Assembly (NCBI RefSeq): GCF_011300455.1
Contig: NZ_CP049869.1
Coordinates: 682,001 to 746,000 of the forward strand
Length of the DNA: 64,000 bases
From: Sphingomonas piscis
GTDB lineage: Bacteria > Pseudomonadota > Alphaproteobacteria > Sphingomonadales > Sphingomonadaceae
Direction: 5' to 3'
The position numbers and the translations under genes were made by a program. The notes below the pieces were generated by a model that was given only the letters and a program-made list of their open reading frames with translations, ran no database searches and was not told the DNA's origin. Numbering within the stretch: the stretch's first letter is position 1; the number at the start of each line of letters is the position of its first letter. Shown here in pieces: positions 38,048-45,743 of this stretch.

Positions 38048-38162
38048 GTCAATCCGCCATATGCTTGAACGTGCGCACAACCCGCGCTACATCATGCGTC
38101 TATCGAGGTCCCGGCCAGCGCCGCGGACCTCGTTTTTCTATCACTTTGAGGTGAGCAAGACA

Positions 38163-38363
38163 GTGGCCAAGGTCTCTCCCGGCGAATTCATGCGGCAGGT
38201 CCGGCTCGAAGCCATCAACCGCGTGTCCTGGCCGAGCGCGGGCGAAACCCGCACCACCGCGATCATGGTCGTCATTATGACCACCTTGCTCGCCCTCTTC
38301 TTTTTCGCGGTCGACGGCACCTTCGGATTTCTCGTCCGCCAGGTCCTCGGTCTTCTAGGTTAA
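38163..38363 (+). CDS. secE: Preprotein translocase subunit SecE
   Basis: A 66-residue single-span SecE. The amphipathic N-terminus AKVSPGEFMRQVRLEAINRVSWPS is followed by one transmembrane segment (AIMVVIMTTLLALFFFAVDG). SecE clamps SecY in the translocon. I chose GTG at 38163, with GAGGTGAG eight to fifteen bases upstream, because it gives the family start VAKVSPGEF. A GTG at 38151 is an alternative. Followed nine bases later by nusG. Confidence 0.92.
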   Translation: MAKVSPGEFMRQVRLEAINRVSWPSAGETRTTAIMVVIMTTLLALFFFAVDGTFGFLVRQVLGLLG

Positions 38364-38372
38364 GGTTTTCCC

Positions 38373-38912
38373 ATGTCCCGCTGGTACATCATCCACGCTT
38401 ATTCGGGCTTCGAGAACAAGGTCCGCGAATCGATCCAGAGCGAGGCCAGGCGCCTCGGCCTTGAGCGCGCCGTCGAGGCGATCGAGGTCCCGACCGAGAC
38501 GATCACCGAGGTGAAGCGCGGCAAGAAGGTGCAGTCCGAACGCAAGTTCATGCCGGGCTACGTGCTCGCCAAGCTGGAGATGAACGACCAGGTCTACCAC
38601 CTCGTCAAGAACACGCCCAAGGTCACCGGCTTTCTCGGGCCCGGCGGCAAGCCGCAGCCGATCCCGGACGCCCAGGCCGCGCGCATGCTCGACCAGAAGG
38701 AAGAAGCCGCCGCCAACGCGCCCAAGCAGAAGATCAACGTCGATTATGAGATCGGCGACGCGGTCAAGGTGCTGGACGGCCCCTTCGCGACCTTCAACGG
38801 TACGGTGGAAGAGCTCGACTTCGACCGTTCGCGGGTCAAAGTCAGCGTCTCGATCTTCGGCCGTGCTACCCCCGTCGAATTGGAATTCGAACAGGTCGAG
38901 CGCGTTAAGTAG
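38373..38912 (+). CDS. nusG: Transcription termination/antitermination factor NusG
   Basis: A 179-residue NusG. The N-terminal NGN domain starts RWYIIHAYSGFENKVRE and includes RKFMPGYVLAKLEMND and TPKVTGFLGPG. The KOW domain at about residues 125-179 reads YEIGDAVKVLDGPFATFNGTVEELD followed by SVSIFGRATPVELEFEQVE. NusG binds RNA polymerase and couples it to Rho or the ribosome. rplK normally follows directly; here it is 5.5 kb away, beyond an accessory block. Confidence 0.97.
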   Translation: MSRWYIIHAYSGFENKVRESIQSEARRLGLERAVEAIEVPTETITEVKRGKKVQSERKFMPGYVLAKLEMNDQVYHLVKNTPKVTGFLGPGGKPQPIPDAQAARMLDQKEEAAANAPKQKINVDYEIGDAVKVLDGPFATFNGTVEELDFDRSRVKVSVSIFGRATPVELEFEQVERVK

Positions 38913-39045
38913 CCGCGAGCGCAGCGCCGCCGGCGCGAAACGCGTCGCCGAAGCAGCGTAGTAGACGGCTGCAGCGCCCGGCCGGCGGGGCGGTCAGTCC
39001 AACTGACCCAGCCCGTCCGACGTCACGGGATTCACTCCCGTGACG
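38913..39045 (+). repeat. Structured intergenic repeat, copy 2
   Basis: Begins right after the nusG stop. It shares GCGAGCGCAGCG at its head and GCCGGCGGGGCGGTCAG in the middle with the other copies. Hairpin 2 is GGTCAGT-CCA-ACTGACC (38992-39008). Hairpin 3 is CGTCACGGGA-TTCAC-TCCCGTGACG (39021-39045), a perfect 10-bp stem. The hairpin 1 region is diverged (CGGCG...CGCCG). Confidence 0.85.
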
Positions 39046-39074
39046 GACTCACTTTCTTCCCGTAAGACGCGGCC

Positions 39075-39260
39075 ATGGCCACCGGCGAAAAGTTCGAACG
39101 TCACCGCCAGCCTTGGCGCCAGGACGAAATCCAGAAGCTCCATCAGCTCGCCGCCAAAGGCATGAGCCTCAAGGCCATCGCAAAAGCGCTGACCCGAAGC
39201 GAGGAAAGCACCAAGGACCGCGCCAAGGCTGACGGGCTGAAGATCGCCAAGGTACGATAA
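39075..39260 (+). CDS. Small putative helix-turn-helix protein
   Basis: A 61-residue basic protein (MATGEKFERHRQPWRQDEIQ at the start). The middle EIQKLHQLAAKGMSLKAIAKALTRSEESTKDRAK (positions 18-51) looks like a helix-turn-helix or SANT-like unit of the kind found in small Sphingomonad proteins. It begins 30 bases after repeat copy 2 with no strong ribosome-binding site. It may bind DNA, but no family is certain. Confidence 0.6.
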   Translation: MATGEKFERHRQPWRQDEIQKLHQLAAKGMSLKAIAKALTRSEESTKDRAKADGLKIAKVR

Positions 39261-39351
39261 GGCGGGGTAAGCCCGATCGGGTCTTGCCGCAGTAGCTGGC
39301 CCGTGGATCCTATGGTACCGCGCCCTGGGGTTCGCGAGGGGAGACGGAAAA

Positions 39352-40692
39352 TTGGCGAGAAGCCGCCTCGCTCTGGGTGTTGCCGGAGGCCTGGTCGTCG
39401 GCTTCCTTGCGCTTTTCGCCGTCGTCGGCATGACGATGTGGCTTGGCGAACGGTCCAACGCGCTCTTCCGGGATGCGGCCTTGCAGCGGGACGCGCGGGT
39501 CGCCGCGGTTGAACTCCGCGATGCGCTGAGAACGGCCGAGTCCAGCCAACGCGGCTATCTTCTGACCGGCAATGAGATCTATCTCGCGCCCTACGACACG
39601 GCCAAGGTTCGCGCCCAGCAGCAGCTGTCGGATTTCCAGCGGCGCGTAGCGACGGCGTCCCAGGCACCGCCGTACCTGCCAAGCCTGCGCACGGCGGTCA
39701 CCGACAAGCTGGAGGAGATGGACCGGAGCGTCGGGCTGAAGCGCGCCGGTTCCGACGCGGATGCCCTGTCGATCCTCCGCAGCAACCGCGGCAAGGCCTT
39801 GATGGATGAGATCAACGTCTACCTCTACGGCGCAATGCTGGACGCCGACGAGAAAACGACCCTGTTCGAGGGAGAGCAGCATGACAATGCCGCCATGCTG
39901 CGCTGGGTGTCCATCGCCGCCGCGCTGGTGATCACGCTGGTCGTCGCCGCGGTGGCGTTCACCGTCCATCGCAACCGGCAGGACATCACCCAGGCGCGCG
40001 ACGAGGTGCGGGCCATCAACCGGACGCTGGAAGACCGGGTCGAACAGCGAACGCGTGAGCTGGCGCTTGCCCGCGAACGGGCGGAGCTCCTGCTGACGGA
40101 GGTCAATCATCGCGTCGCCAACAGCCTGCAGCTCATCTCGGCCCTGGTCAGCATGCAATCCAAGACGGTCACCGACGAAGCGGCCAAGGGCGCGCTGAAG
40201 GAAACGGAGTCGCGGATCCAGGCGATCTCCCAGATCCACAAGAGCCTCTACACCTCGGGCGACGTGACCTCGGTCGCCTTGAACGAATATCTGGCCGTCA
40301 TGCTGCAGAACCTTGGCGCCGCCATGCACAACGACGGCCACACGGCGCGCCTGACGAGTGAGCTCGATCCCGTGAGCCTGCCTACCGACCAGAGCATCAG
40401 CCTCGGCGTTATCGCCACGGAGTTGGTGACGAACGCCTTCAAATATGCCTATCCGGAAGGGCATCCGGGCGACATCCGCGTGAGGTTGCGCAAGCTCGAC
40501 GACGGACAGGCCGAGCTCGTGGTTCAGGACGACGGCGTCGGGCTGGGCAGCACCGGCCATCTGGGCGGAACGGGCCTGGGATCGAAGATCGTCGCCGCCA
40601 TGGCCGCCGGCCTGAAGACCAGGGTCGAATATGTCGCCCGCACGCCGGGGACCGCCGCCCGCCTGACATTCTCCACCGCACAGCCGGCATGA
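39352..40692 (+). CDS. CHASE3 sensor histidine kinase, HisKA_2 (HWE-like) type
   Basis: A 446-residue membrane sensor kinase. It has TM1 at residues about 7-30, a CHASE3-like periplasmic helical domain (RDALRTAESSQRGYLLTGNE, about residues 56-75), TM2 at about 185-206, a coiled linker and a HisKA_2 domain with His253 in LLTEVNHRVANSLQLI. The ATPase domain has Asn361 in ELVTNAFKYAYP and DDGVGL at 393-398. The start is TTG at 39352 with GGGGAGACGG upstream. It overlaps the next gene by 4 bases (ATGA). No response regulator is adjacent. HisKA_2 kinases often feed the general stress response in Alphaproteobacteria. Confidence 0.9.
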   Translation: MARSRLALGVAGGLVVGFLALFAVVGMTMWLGERSNALFRDAALQRDARVAAVELRDALRTAESSQRGYLLTGNEIYLAPYDTAKVRAQQQLSDFQRRVATASQAPPYLPSLRTAVTDKLEEMDRSVGLKRAGSDADALSILRSNRGKALMDEINVYLYGAMLDADEKTTLFEGEQHDNAAMLRWVSIAAALVITLVVAAVAFTVHRNRQDITQARDEVRAINRTLEDRVEQRTRELALARERAELLLTEVNHRVANSLQLISALVSMQSKTVTDEAAKGALKETESRIQAISQIHKSLYTSGDVTSVALNEYLAVMLQNLGAAMHNDGHTARLTSELDPVSLPTDQSISLGVIATELVTNAFKYAYPEGHPGDIRVRLRKLDDGQAELVVQDDGVGLGSTGHLGGTGLGSKIVAAMAAGLKTRVEYVARTPGTAARLTFSTAQPA

Positions 40693-41855
40693 CACGCGCC
40701 CCTTCATCGGCTGCACAATGGCGCGTGTTCACGAGGCTTCACATGCGCGTCGCCGCGCTCGCGCTGCTGGCCGTCGCACCGCCGTCCGCCGCGCGCGAGC
40801 CCGGCAACGGCATCACCCGACCTGTCGTCCTTCCTCCGTTCGATCCCGCCGCCCGCGCCTGCACCAGGCCCCGCGGCCTTCGGAACGAGCTCGTCTTCGT
40901 CCAGGATAATGAGCGCGAATTCGTGCAGGGCATCGCGCGCGGCCTGGCGGTCGCCGCTTCGGACCGGGGGCTCGCCTATCGCGTGGTCCGCTCGAACAAC
41001 AACGCCGCCCTGATGATCCGGCAGGTGAACGGCCTCAACGCCCAAAAGGCCGGCGCGATCGTCGTCGCGCCGATCGACCCGCCCTCGCTGAGCCCGAGCC
41101 TCCGGCGCGCCATCCGGGGCGGCGCTTATGTCGGGGCGATCGTGCCGCCGCCGGCAACCACCATCCTGAACGCGCCGCAATATCAGACCGGCAAGGTGCT
41201 TGCGGAGGCGGCCGCCGCGCACATTCGCACCCGGCTGGGCGGCAAGGCCAAGGTAGTCCTGCTGACCCACGACAATCTGCAATTCCTAGCGCCGCGCTTC
41301 ACCGCGATGCGGGATACGCTGCGGCGGCTGCCCGGCGTCACCATCGTCGCCGACATCTCCCCCGTCACCGTCGATCGCGCCGGCGGTCACCGCACCATGA
41401 AGATGATCCTTCTGGCCCATCCCAGGGTCGACGTGGTCCTCGGCGCCGACACGGTGGTGCTGGGCGCGCTCGACGCGCTGCGGCAGGCGCGCAAGGCTCG
41501 GCCGGACCAGTTCCTCGGCGGCATCGACGGAGAACGTGCGGCCGTCGCCGAACTGAAGAAGGCGGGCAGCCCCTACAAGGCCAGCATCAGCCTCGCCTCT
41601 CCCATCTTCGGCTACGCCATGGGCCGGTTCGCGTCCGACTGGCTGAGCGGGAAGTCGGTCCCCCAGGCCATGGACATCCTGCCCAAGGCCCTCACCATCG
41701 CCAACATCGCGCAGTACGAGCGCGACGTCGCCGACCCCAGGGCCGTCTATGCCGACCCCCGGCGCCGATATTCCTACCTCCGGATGTACGGCAACATCTG
41801 CTCCGACACGCGGGATCGGTATCTGAACTTCCCCTGGTCGTCGGAAAGGAAGTGA
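40689..41855 (+). CDS. Periplasmic sugar-binding-like protein paired with the kinase
   Basis: A 388-residue protein of the type I periplasmic binding fold (RbsB-like). The signal MRVAALALLAVAPPSAARE is at residue 19; the ATG at 40689 adds 18 residues and is coupled to the kinase stop, while the ATG at 40743 would give a standard signal peptide. Domain segments are LVFVQDNEREFVQGIARGLAVAASDRGL, KAGAIVVAPIDPPSLSPSLRRA, VVLLTHDNLQFLAPRFTAMRDTL and DVVLGADTVVLGALDAL. No ABC permease or ATPase genes are adjacent, so it more likely presents a ligand to the kinase than feeds a transporter. Confidence 0.82.
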   Translation: MTRAPSSAAQWRVFTRLHMRVAALALLAVAPPSAAREPGNGITRPVVLPPFDPAARACTRPRGLRNELVFVQDNEREFVQGIARGLAVAASDRGLAYRVVRSNNNAALMIRQVNGLNAQKAGAIVVAPIDPPSLSPSLRRAIRGGAYVGAIVPPPATTILNAPQYQTGKVLAEAAAAHIRTRLGGKAKVVLLTHDNLQFLAPRFTAMRDTLRRLPGVTIVADISPVTVDRAGGHRTMKMILLAHPRVDVVLGADTVVLGALDALRQARKARPDQFLGGIDGERAAVAELKKAGSPYKASISLASPIFGYAMGRFASDWLSGKSVPQAMDILPKALTIANIAQYERDVADPRAVYADPRRRYSYLRMYGNICSDTRDRYLNFPWSSERK

Positions 41856-41983
41856 CACCGAGCGCAGCGAAGCGATTGCGCAGCAATCGTTAGCAGCGCG
41901 AAGAGTTGTCACGCGCCGGCCGGCGGGGCGCGTAGCCTAAAGCGTAGCGAACCCGTTCCACGTCACGGATTCACTCCGTGACG
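41856..41983 (+). repeat. Structured intergenic repeat, copy 3
   Basis: Begins at the stop of the binding-protein gene. Hairpin 1 is CGATTGC-GCA-GCAATCG (41873-41889). The middle has GCCGGCCGGCGGGGCG. Hairpin 3 is CGTCACGGA-TTCAC-TCCGTGACG (41961-41983), a 9-bp stem. An outer pairing GTGACA (41853-41858) with TGTCAC (41907-41912) is also possible. The copy lacks the clear hairpin 2 seen in copies 2 and 4. Confidence 0.85.
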
Positions 41984-42022
41984 GCTTCTTCCCTGATCTC
42001 GTCAGTCTGTCGATCCCATGGA

Positions 42023-43713
42023 TCACAACAAACTCCCCTGCTTCCGCCCGCTCTCATCCTCCCGCTTCGCTCGCTTCACGCTTGCGGGATCAACAAACGG
42101 GATATCCGGCTTCTTGCCCTGGAACAGCTCGGCCAGCGTGATGATCTGCAACTTCGGATAAGTTCGCCCCCACTCATCCGTGAAACGCCCCACAGCCGCC
42201 GCTTCCGTCTCCATCGGCCGCGTCGGGTTCACGGCGGTGATGAACACCCCAATGGGCGCTTTCTCCCGCTCCATGGCGCTGTGCAGGTCGCGGATCATGT
42301 TGACCGAGACATTGTTGCCGCCCTTTACCGACACCAGCGCCTTTTCGGTCCTTTTGCCGTCGGGCTTGAAGTAGATGATGCCGTCGATCCCGCCGTCGGC
42401 ACCCTTCTTCTTGCCGCCGAACGGCAGCGCATCGACCATCGACACCGCCCACCACTGAAACTGATATTTGTCGCGGATGGCGAGGTCCTGCGCCGAGGCG
42501 AGATCCTTGGGCGTGCCGTGCACTTCGAAAGCGATACCAGGAAAGGCGTCCTTGAGGCGCTTCTCTATCAAACTGATGGCGAGGTGGGTCACGTCAATGC
42601 CGATCCACTGGCGCCCGAGCTTTTGCGCCGCGTGGACGGCGGTCCCGCAACCGCAGAAAGGGTCGAGAATGACATCGCCTTCCTTGACGATGCAGCAATG
42701 ATGCGCTCCAGAAGCGCTACCGGCTTCTGTGTGGGATATCCCAAACGTTCGTGCCCGGCTGATGGCCCAATGTCGCTCCACTCGTTCTGCAGGGGAACAC
42801 CGGGCATCTCATCTAAGTAGCGCTTGAATCTTGGAACTCCGGTCCCTGAGTATCCGATCCGCCCCTCTTCGGCCATTCGACGCATATTCTCTAAAGAGTA
42901 TGCCCAGATACGACCCTTGTAGGGCTTCGATCCAACATATTCCCAACCATCCTTCGGGGTCAGATGCTCCGAAGTTAAATCGTGCTGCCAATCACCGCCC
43001 GCCGGCCGCTTGGCACGCCATTCATAAAGTGTGTCTCCGCCGGGTTTCGCCGCTGTAAGGTTATCCAGCTGAAAACGGCGACCGGTTTCGGGATCAACGT
43101 TCTTATACGATGTTTCAATGTACGATTGGCTATATGGAGTGAAGATCCAGTTCCAGGTGTATTGGGATGTCTTCGTGTAGAAGAATATCACGTCCCGAAT
43201 GTTGCCGTACTGAGTTCTGCCTTGTTTCGCATCACTGTGGGCGGTCGTGCGTCTCCAGCTAATTTCTGACCGGTAGTTCTCAGATCTGAATACAGCATCC
43301 AATAGCAACTTTAAATAATGCGACGCCGTCGGATCGCAGTGAAGGTACAAGCTCCCGGTCGGCTTCAGCACCCGATGCAACTCGATCAGCCGCACCGCCA
43401 TCATGGCGAGATACGCCATCATGTCATTCTCGCCGAGGAACGTGCGCATGGCGCGCAGCAGCTCGGCGGCATCGGTATTACCGCTGCGGATCACCTGGTC
43501 GAAGGCGTCCTCCGCCTTGTCGTTCCAGTGCCAGGTGTCCTCGAACGCCTCGATCTGCGCGTCCGAGCCGTCGCCGGTCTTCGACTTGAACAGTATGTTG
43601 TAGTTGGCGTTCGAATTGAACGGCGGGTCGAGGTAGATGAGATCGACGCTCTCGCTTGCGATATGCTCGCGCAGTACGTCGAGATTGTCCCCGTAAAAAA
43701 GCTTGTTCGTCAC
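42023..43713 (-). pseudogene. DNA methyltransferase with C-terminal nuclease-like domain, reading frame broken once
   Basis: One enzyme of about 560 residues from two leftward frames. The GTG at 43713 (GGGGAAG upstream) starts VTNKLFYGDNLDVLREH. Then LIYLDPPFNSNANYNILF (motif IV), a long variable target-recognition region and DPFCGCGTAVHAAQKLGRQWIGID (motif I), the class beta order. Beyond it, GKKKGADGGIDGIIYF and KALVSVKGG suggest a PD-(D/E)XK nuclease of the Mrr type. The break is at TT 42684-42685; one added base gives AASSKEGDVILDPFCG. The middle third is AT-rich (43081-43320 about 45% GC by hand count) in a GC-rich chromosome. A one-protein restriction-modification system is the likely role. 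Confidence 0.8.
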
Positions 43714-43744
43714 GCACTTCCCCGCCCCGAGTGCCTCAACCGTA

Positions 43745-43885
43745 GCAAGCCCGTCACGGGAGTAAATCCCGTGACGTCGGACGGGATCGGTCAGCTTGCC
43801 TGACCGCCCCGCCGGCCGGCACTGCATGGCTCTACGCGCTGCTTCCCGGTTGCTTTCGCAACCGCTCAGCTGCGCTCGGCATTTC
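43745..43885 (-). repeat. Structured intergenic repeat, copy 4 (inverted)
   Basis: Upstream of the methyltransferase start, in leftward orientation. Hairpin 1 is CGGTTGC-GAAA-GCAACCG (43847-43864), hairpin 2 is GGTCAG-N5-CTGACC (43789-43805) and hairpin 3 is CGTCACGGGA-N5-TCCCGTGACG (43752-43776). GCCGGCCGGCGGGGCGGTCAG links them. Compared with copy 3, hairpin 1 has an A-T to G-C exchange and a GAAA loop. Confidence 0.85.
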
Positions 43886-43942
43886 GTGCTGTCCTACACC
43901 CCTCCCCGCGTGCCACACTCCACCCGCACAGGAGGAACCCGC

Positions 43943-44083
43943 ATGCCCACCAGCTTTCTCGGCCTGTTCCTGGTCTCGACCGCGCTCTCCCTTGCCGCCA
44001 CCTTCACGGTGCTCGGTCTCAGGAAGCTCGTCCGCACGGCCTATCCGCCGCGCCGCAGACCGATCGAACTGCCTCGGGCCTGA
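43943..44083 (+). CDS. 46-residue single-span membrane protein
   Basis: Starts at ATG 43943 after an excellent ribosome-binding site (GGAGGAACCCGC). MPTSFLGLFLVSTALSLAAT followed by FTVLGLRKLVRTAYPPRRRP gives one transmembrane segment with a basic cytoplasmic tail. No family is recognised. It lies just inside repeat copy 4 and about 340 bases before rplK. Confidence 0.65.
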   Translation: MPTSFLGLFLVSTALSLAATFTVLGLRKLVRTAYPPRRRPIELPRA

Positions 44084-44194
44084 CGATCGGAAAGCGACAC
44101 CATCAAACCCCGCCAGAACGTCAACCGTGTAAACTTCCCCTTAGCAAAAGTCCTACAGCCACCTCTTTCAGGGCCGCAGATGCGGCGAAGTTGA

Positions 44195-44265
44195 CGAAGG
44201 TCACATTTCAGCCCTCCTCCGCTCCCGCGGCAAACCCGCGCAGACCGCCGAATGCGTGACCTTCG
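44195..44265. promoter_or_regulatory. 10-bp inverted repeat upstream of rplK
   Basis: CGAAGGTCAC at 44195-44204 and GTGACCTTCG at 44256-44265 are perfect complements, extended by ATT/AAT across a 2-base bulge. The 51-base interior is CT- and GC-rich. It may be an RNA stem in a long leader or a pair of operator half-sites. Confidence 0.4.
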
Positions 44266-44386
44266 CCGCTCCCTTCACTTTTGCCGCCATTTGCTGTAGT
44301 GGCGCCCGCATCCAGGACATCGTCATGGGAATCGCTGTGGGAGGCTGAGCTTCGGCTTGGCCGCTTGAACCACTAAACTTCAAACC

Positions 44387-44409
44387 GGGGCAAAGTACCA
44401 CTTTGGCCC
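44387..44409 (+). promoter_or_regulatory. rplK leader palindrome shared with rplJ
   Basis: GGGG-CAAAGT-ACC-ACTTTG-GCCC, ending 16 bases before the rplK ATG. The same core CAAAGTACCACTTTGGCC precedes rplJ at 50027-50045. Pairing is 6 bp plus 3 bp around one mismatch here, against a perfect 9 bp at rplJ. It could be a protein-binding RNA hairpin near the ribosome-binding site or a DNA operator. Confidence 0.55.
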
Positions 44410-44424
44410 GAACTCGAGAGTGAT

Positions 44425-44856
44425 ATGGCAAAGAAAATCACCGGCTACATCAAGCTGCAGGTGCCTGCGGGCGCCGCCAATCCGTCGCCGCCGATCGGCC
44501 CTGCTTTGGGTCAGCGCGGCGTCAACATCATGGAATTCTGCAAGGCGTTCAACGCCGCGACCGGCGACCAGGAAAAAGGCATGCCGATCCCGACGGTGAT
44601 CACCGTCTATGCGGACCGCTCCTTCTCCTTCGCGACCAAGACTCCGCCGGCCTCCTTCCTTTTGAAGAAGGCCGCGAACCTCAAGTCGGGCTCCAAGGAG
44701 CCGGGCAAGGTGTCGGCGGGCACGATCAAGCGGTCCAAGCTGGCCGAGATCGCCGAAACCAAGATGAAGGACCTCAACGCGAACGACATTGAGGCCGCGA
44801 CCAAGATCATCGAAGGCTCCGCTCGCGCGATGGGCCTCCAGGTTGTGGAGGGCTAA
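44425..44856 (+). CDS. rplK: Ribosomal protein L11
   Basis: A 143-residue L11 of the large subunit, which binds the GTPase-associated region of 23S rRNA. Family signature [21 protein letters not shown] is at residues about 10-30, then [15 protein letters not shown] and the C-terminal RNA-binding [25 protein letters not shown] stretch. Four bases separate its stop from the start of rplA. Leader elements upstream suggest autoregulation. Confidence 0.98.
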   Translation: MAKKITGYIKLQVPAGAANPSPPIGPALGQRGVNIMEFCKAFNAATGDQEKGMPIPTVITVYADRSFSFATKTPPASFLLKKAANLKSGSKEPGKVSAGTIKRSKLAEIAETKMKDLNANDIEAATKIIEGSARAMGLQVVEG

Positions 44857-44860
44857 CACC

Positions 44861-45559
44861 ATGGCAAAGCTGACCAAGAAGCAGAAGAACCAGGCATCCG
44901 CGGTCGACCGCGACAAGCTGTACGGCGTCGATGAGGCGCTGGGCATCGTCAAGGCGAACGCCACCTCCAAGTTCGACGAAACCGTCGAAGTGGCGCTGAA
45001 CCTGGGCGTCGATCCCCGCCATGCGGACCAGATGGTGCGCGGCGTGGTGAACCTGCCCAAGGGCACCGGCAAGACAGTGCGCGTCGCCGTGTTCGCCAAG
45101 GGCGCCAAGGCCGAGGAAGCGACCAAGGCGGGTGCCGACGTCGTCGGTGCCGAGGACCTGATGGAGACTATCCAGGGCGGAACCATCGACTTCGACCGCG
45201 TGATCGCGACCCCCGACATGATGGGCGTCGTCGGCCGCTTGGGTAAGGTGCTTGGTCCCAAGGGCCTGATGCCGAACCCGAAGCTCGGCACCGTCACCAT
45301 GGACGTCACCAAGGCGGTGACGGACGCCAAGTCCGGCCAGATCGAGTTCCGCGTCGAGAAGGCGGGCATCATCCACGCCGGCATCGGCAAGGCGAGCTTC
45401 CCCGCGGAGGACCTCAAGGCCAACTATGACGCGTTCGTCGACGCGATCCTGAAGGCCAAGCCGACGGGCTCCAAGGGCAAGTATCTCAAGAAGGCCAGCA
45501 TCAGCTCGACCATGGGTCCGGGCGTGAAGGTCGAGATCGGCGAGATTGCCGGCGCTTAA
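44861..45559 (+). CDS. rplA: Ribosomal protein L1
   Basis: A 232-residue L1, the stalk protein that also represses its own mRNA in many bacteria. It has [60 protein letters not shown] and [17 protein letters not shown] at 44861 chosen for the [10 protein letters not shown] start. A terminator follows at 45589-45622, so rplKA is a separate transcription unit from rplJL. Confidence 0.98.
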   Translation: MAKLTKKQKNQASAVDRDKLYGVDEALGIVKANATSKFDETVEVALNLGVDPRHADQMVRGVVNLPKGTGKTVRVAVFAKGAKAEEATKAGADVVGAEDLMETIQGGTIDFDRVIATPDMMGVVGRLGKVLGPKGLMPNPKLGTVTMDVTKAVTDAKSGQIEFRVEKAGIIHAGIGKASFPAEDLKANYDAFVDAILKAKPTGSKGKYLKKASISSTMGPGVKVEIGEIAGA

Positions 45560-45588
45560 GAAAAGCTAACCTTCATCAACTGTTCAGG

Positions 45589-45622
45589 GAGGAGCTCCGG
45601 CCAAGGTCGGGGCTCCTCTTTT
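45589..45622 (+). terminator. Rho-independent terminator after rplA
   Basis: A GC stem GGAGCTCCG pairing with CGGGGCTCC (one G-T pair) around a short loop, followed by TCTTTT. It is 30 bases after the rplA stop. Confidence 0.85.
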
Positions 45623-45743
45623 GCATCCAGGCAGGTGTGTCGGCGATGCAACACTTTTTGAAAGCATGCCGCACGTGCGAAACTCTGTTCGCCGTAGCGG
45701 GTTTGGACCTCCGTCTTCACTAACGAAGCAAGAGGTTATTTAA

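Larger units (their letters stand above)
44084..44424 (+). other. Gene-free region upstream of rplK
   Basis: About 340 bases without a gene. It contains a long-arm inverted repeat (44195-44265) and, next to the start codon, the palindromic element shared with rplJ (44387-44409). I could not place a convincing promoter. Confidence 0.5.

Noticed and set aside
37972-38160. Integrative element at the tRNA-Trp gene
   Set aside because: No integrase gene and no second copy of the tRNA 3' end were seen; secE follows at the normal distance.
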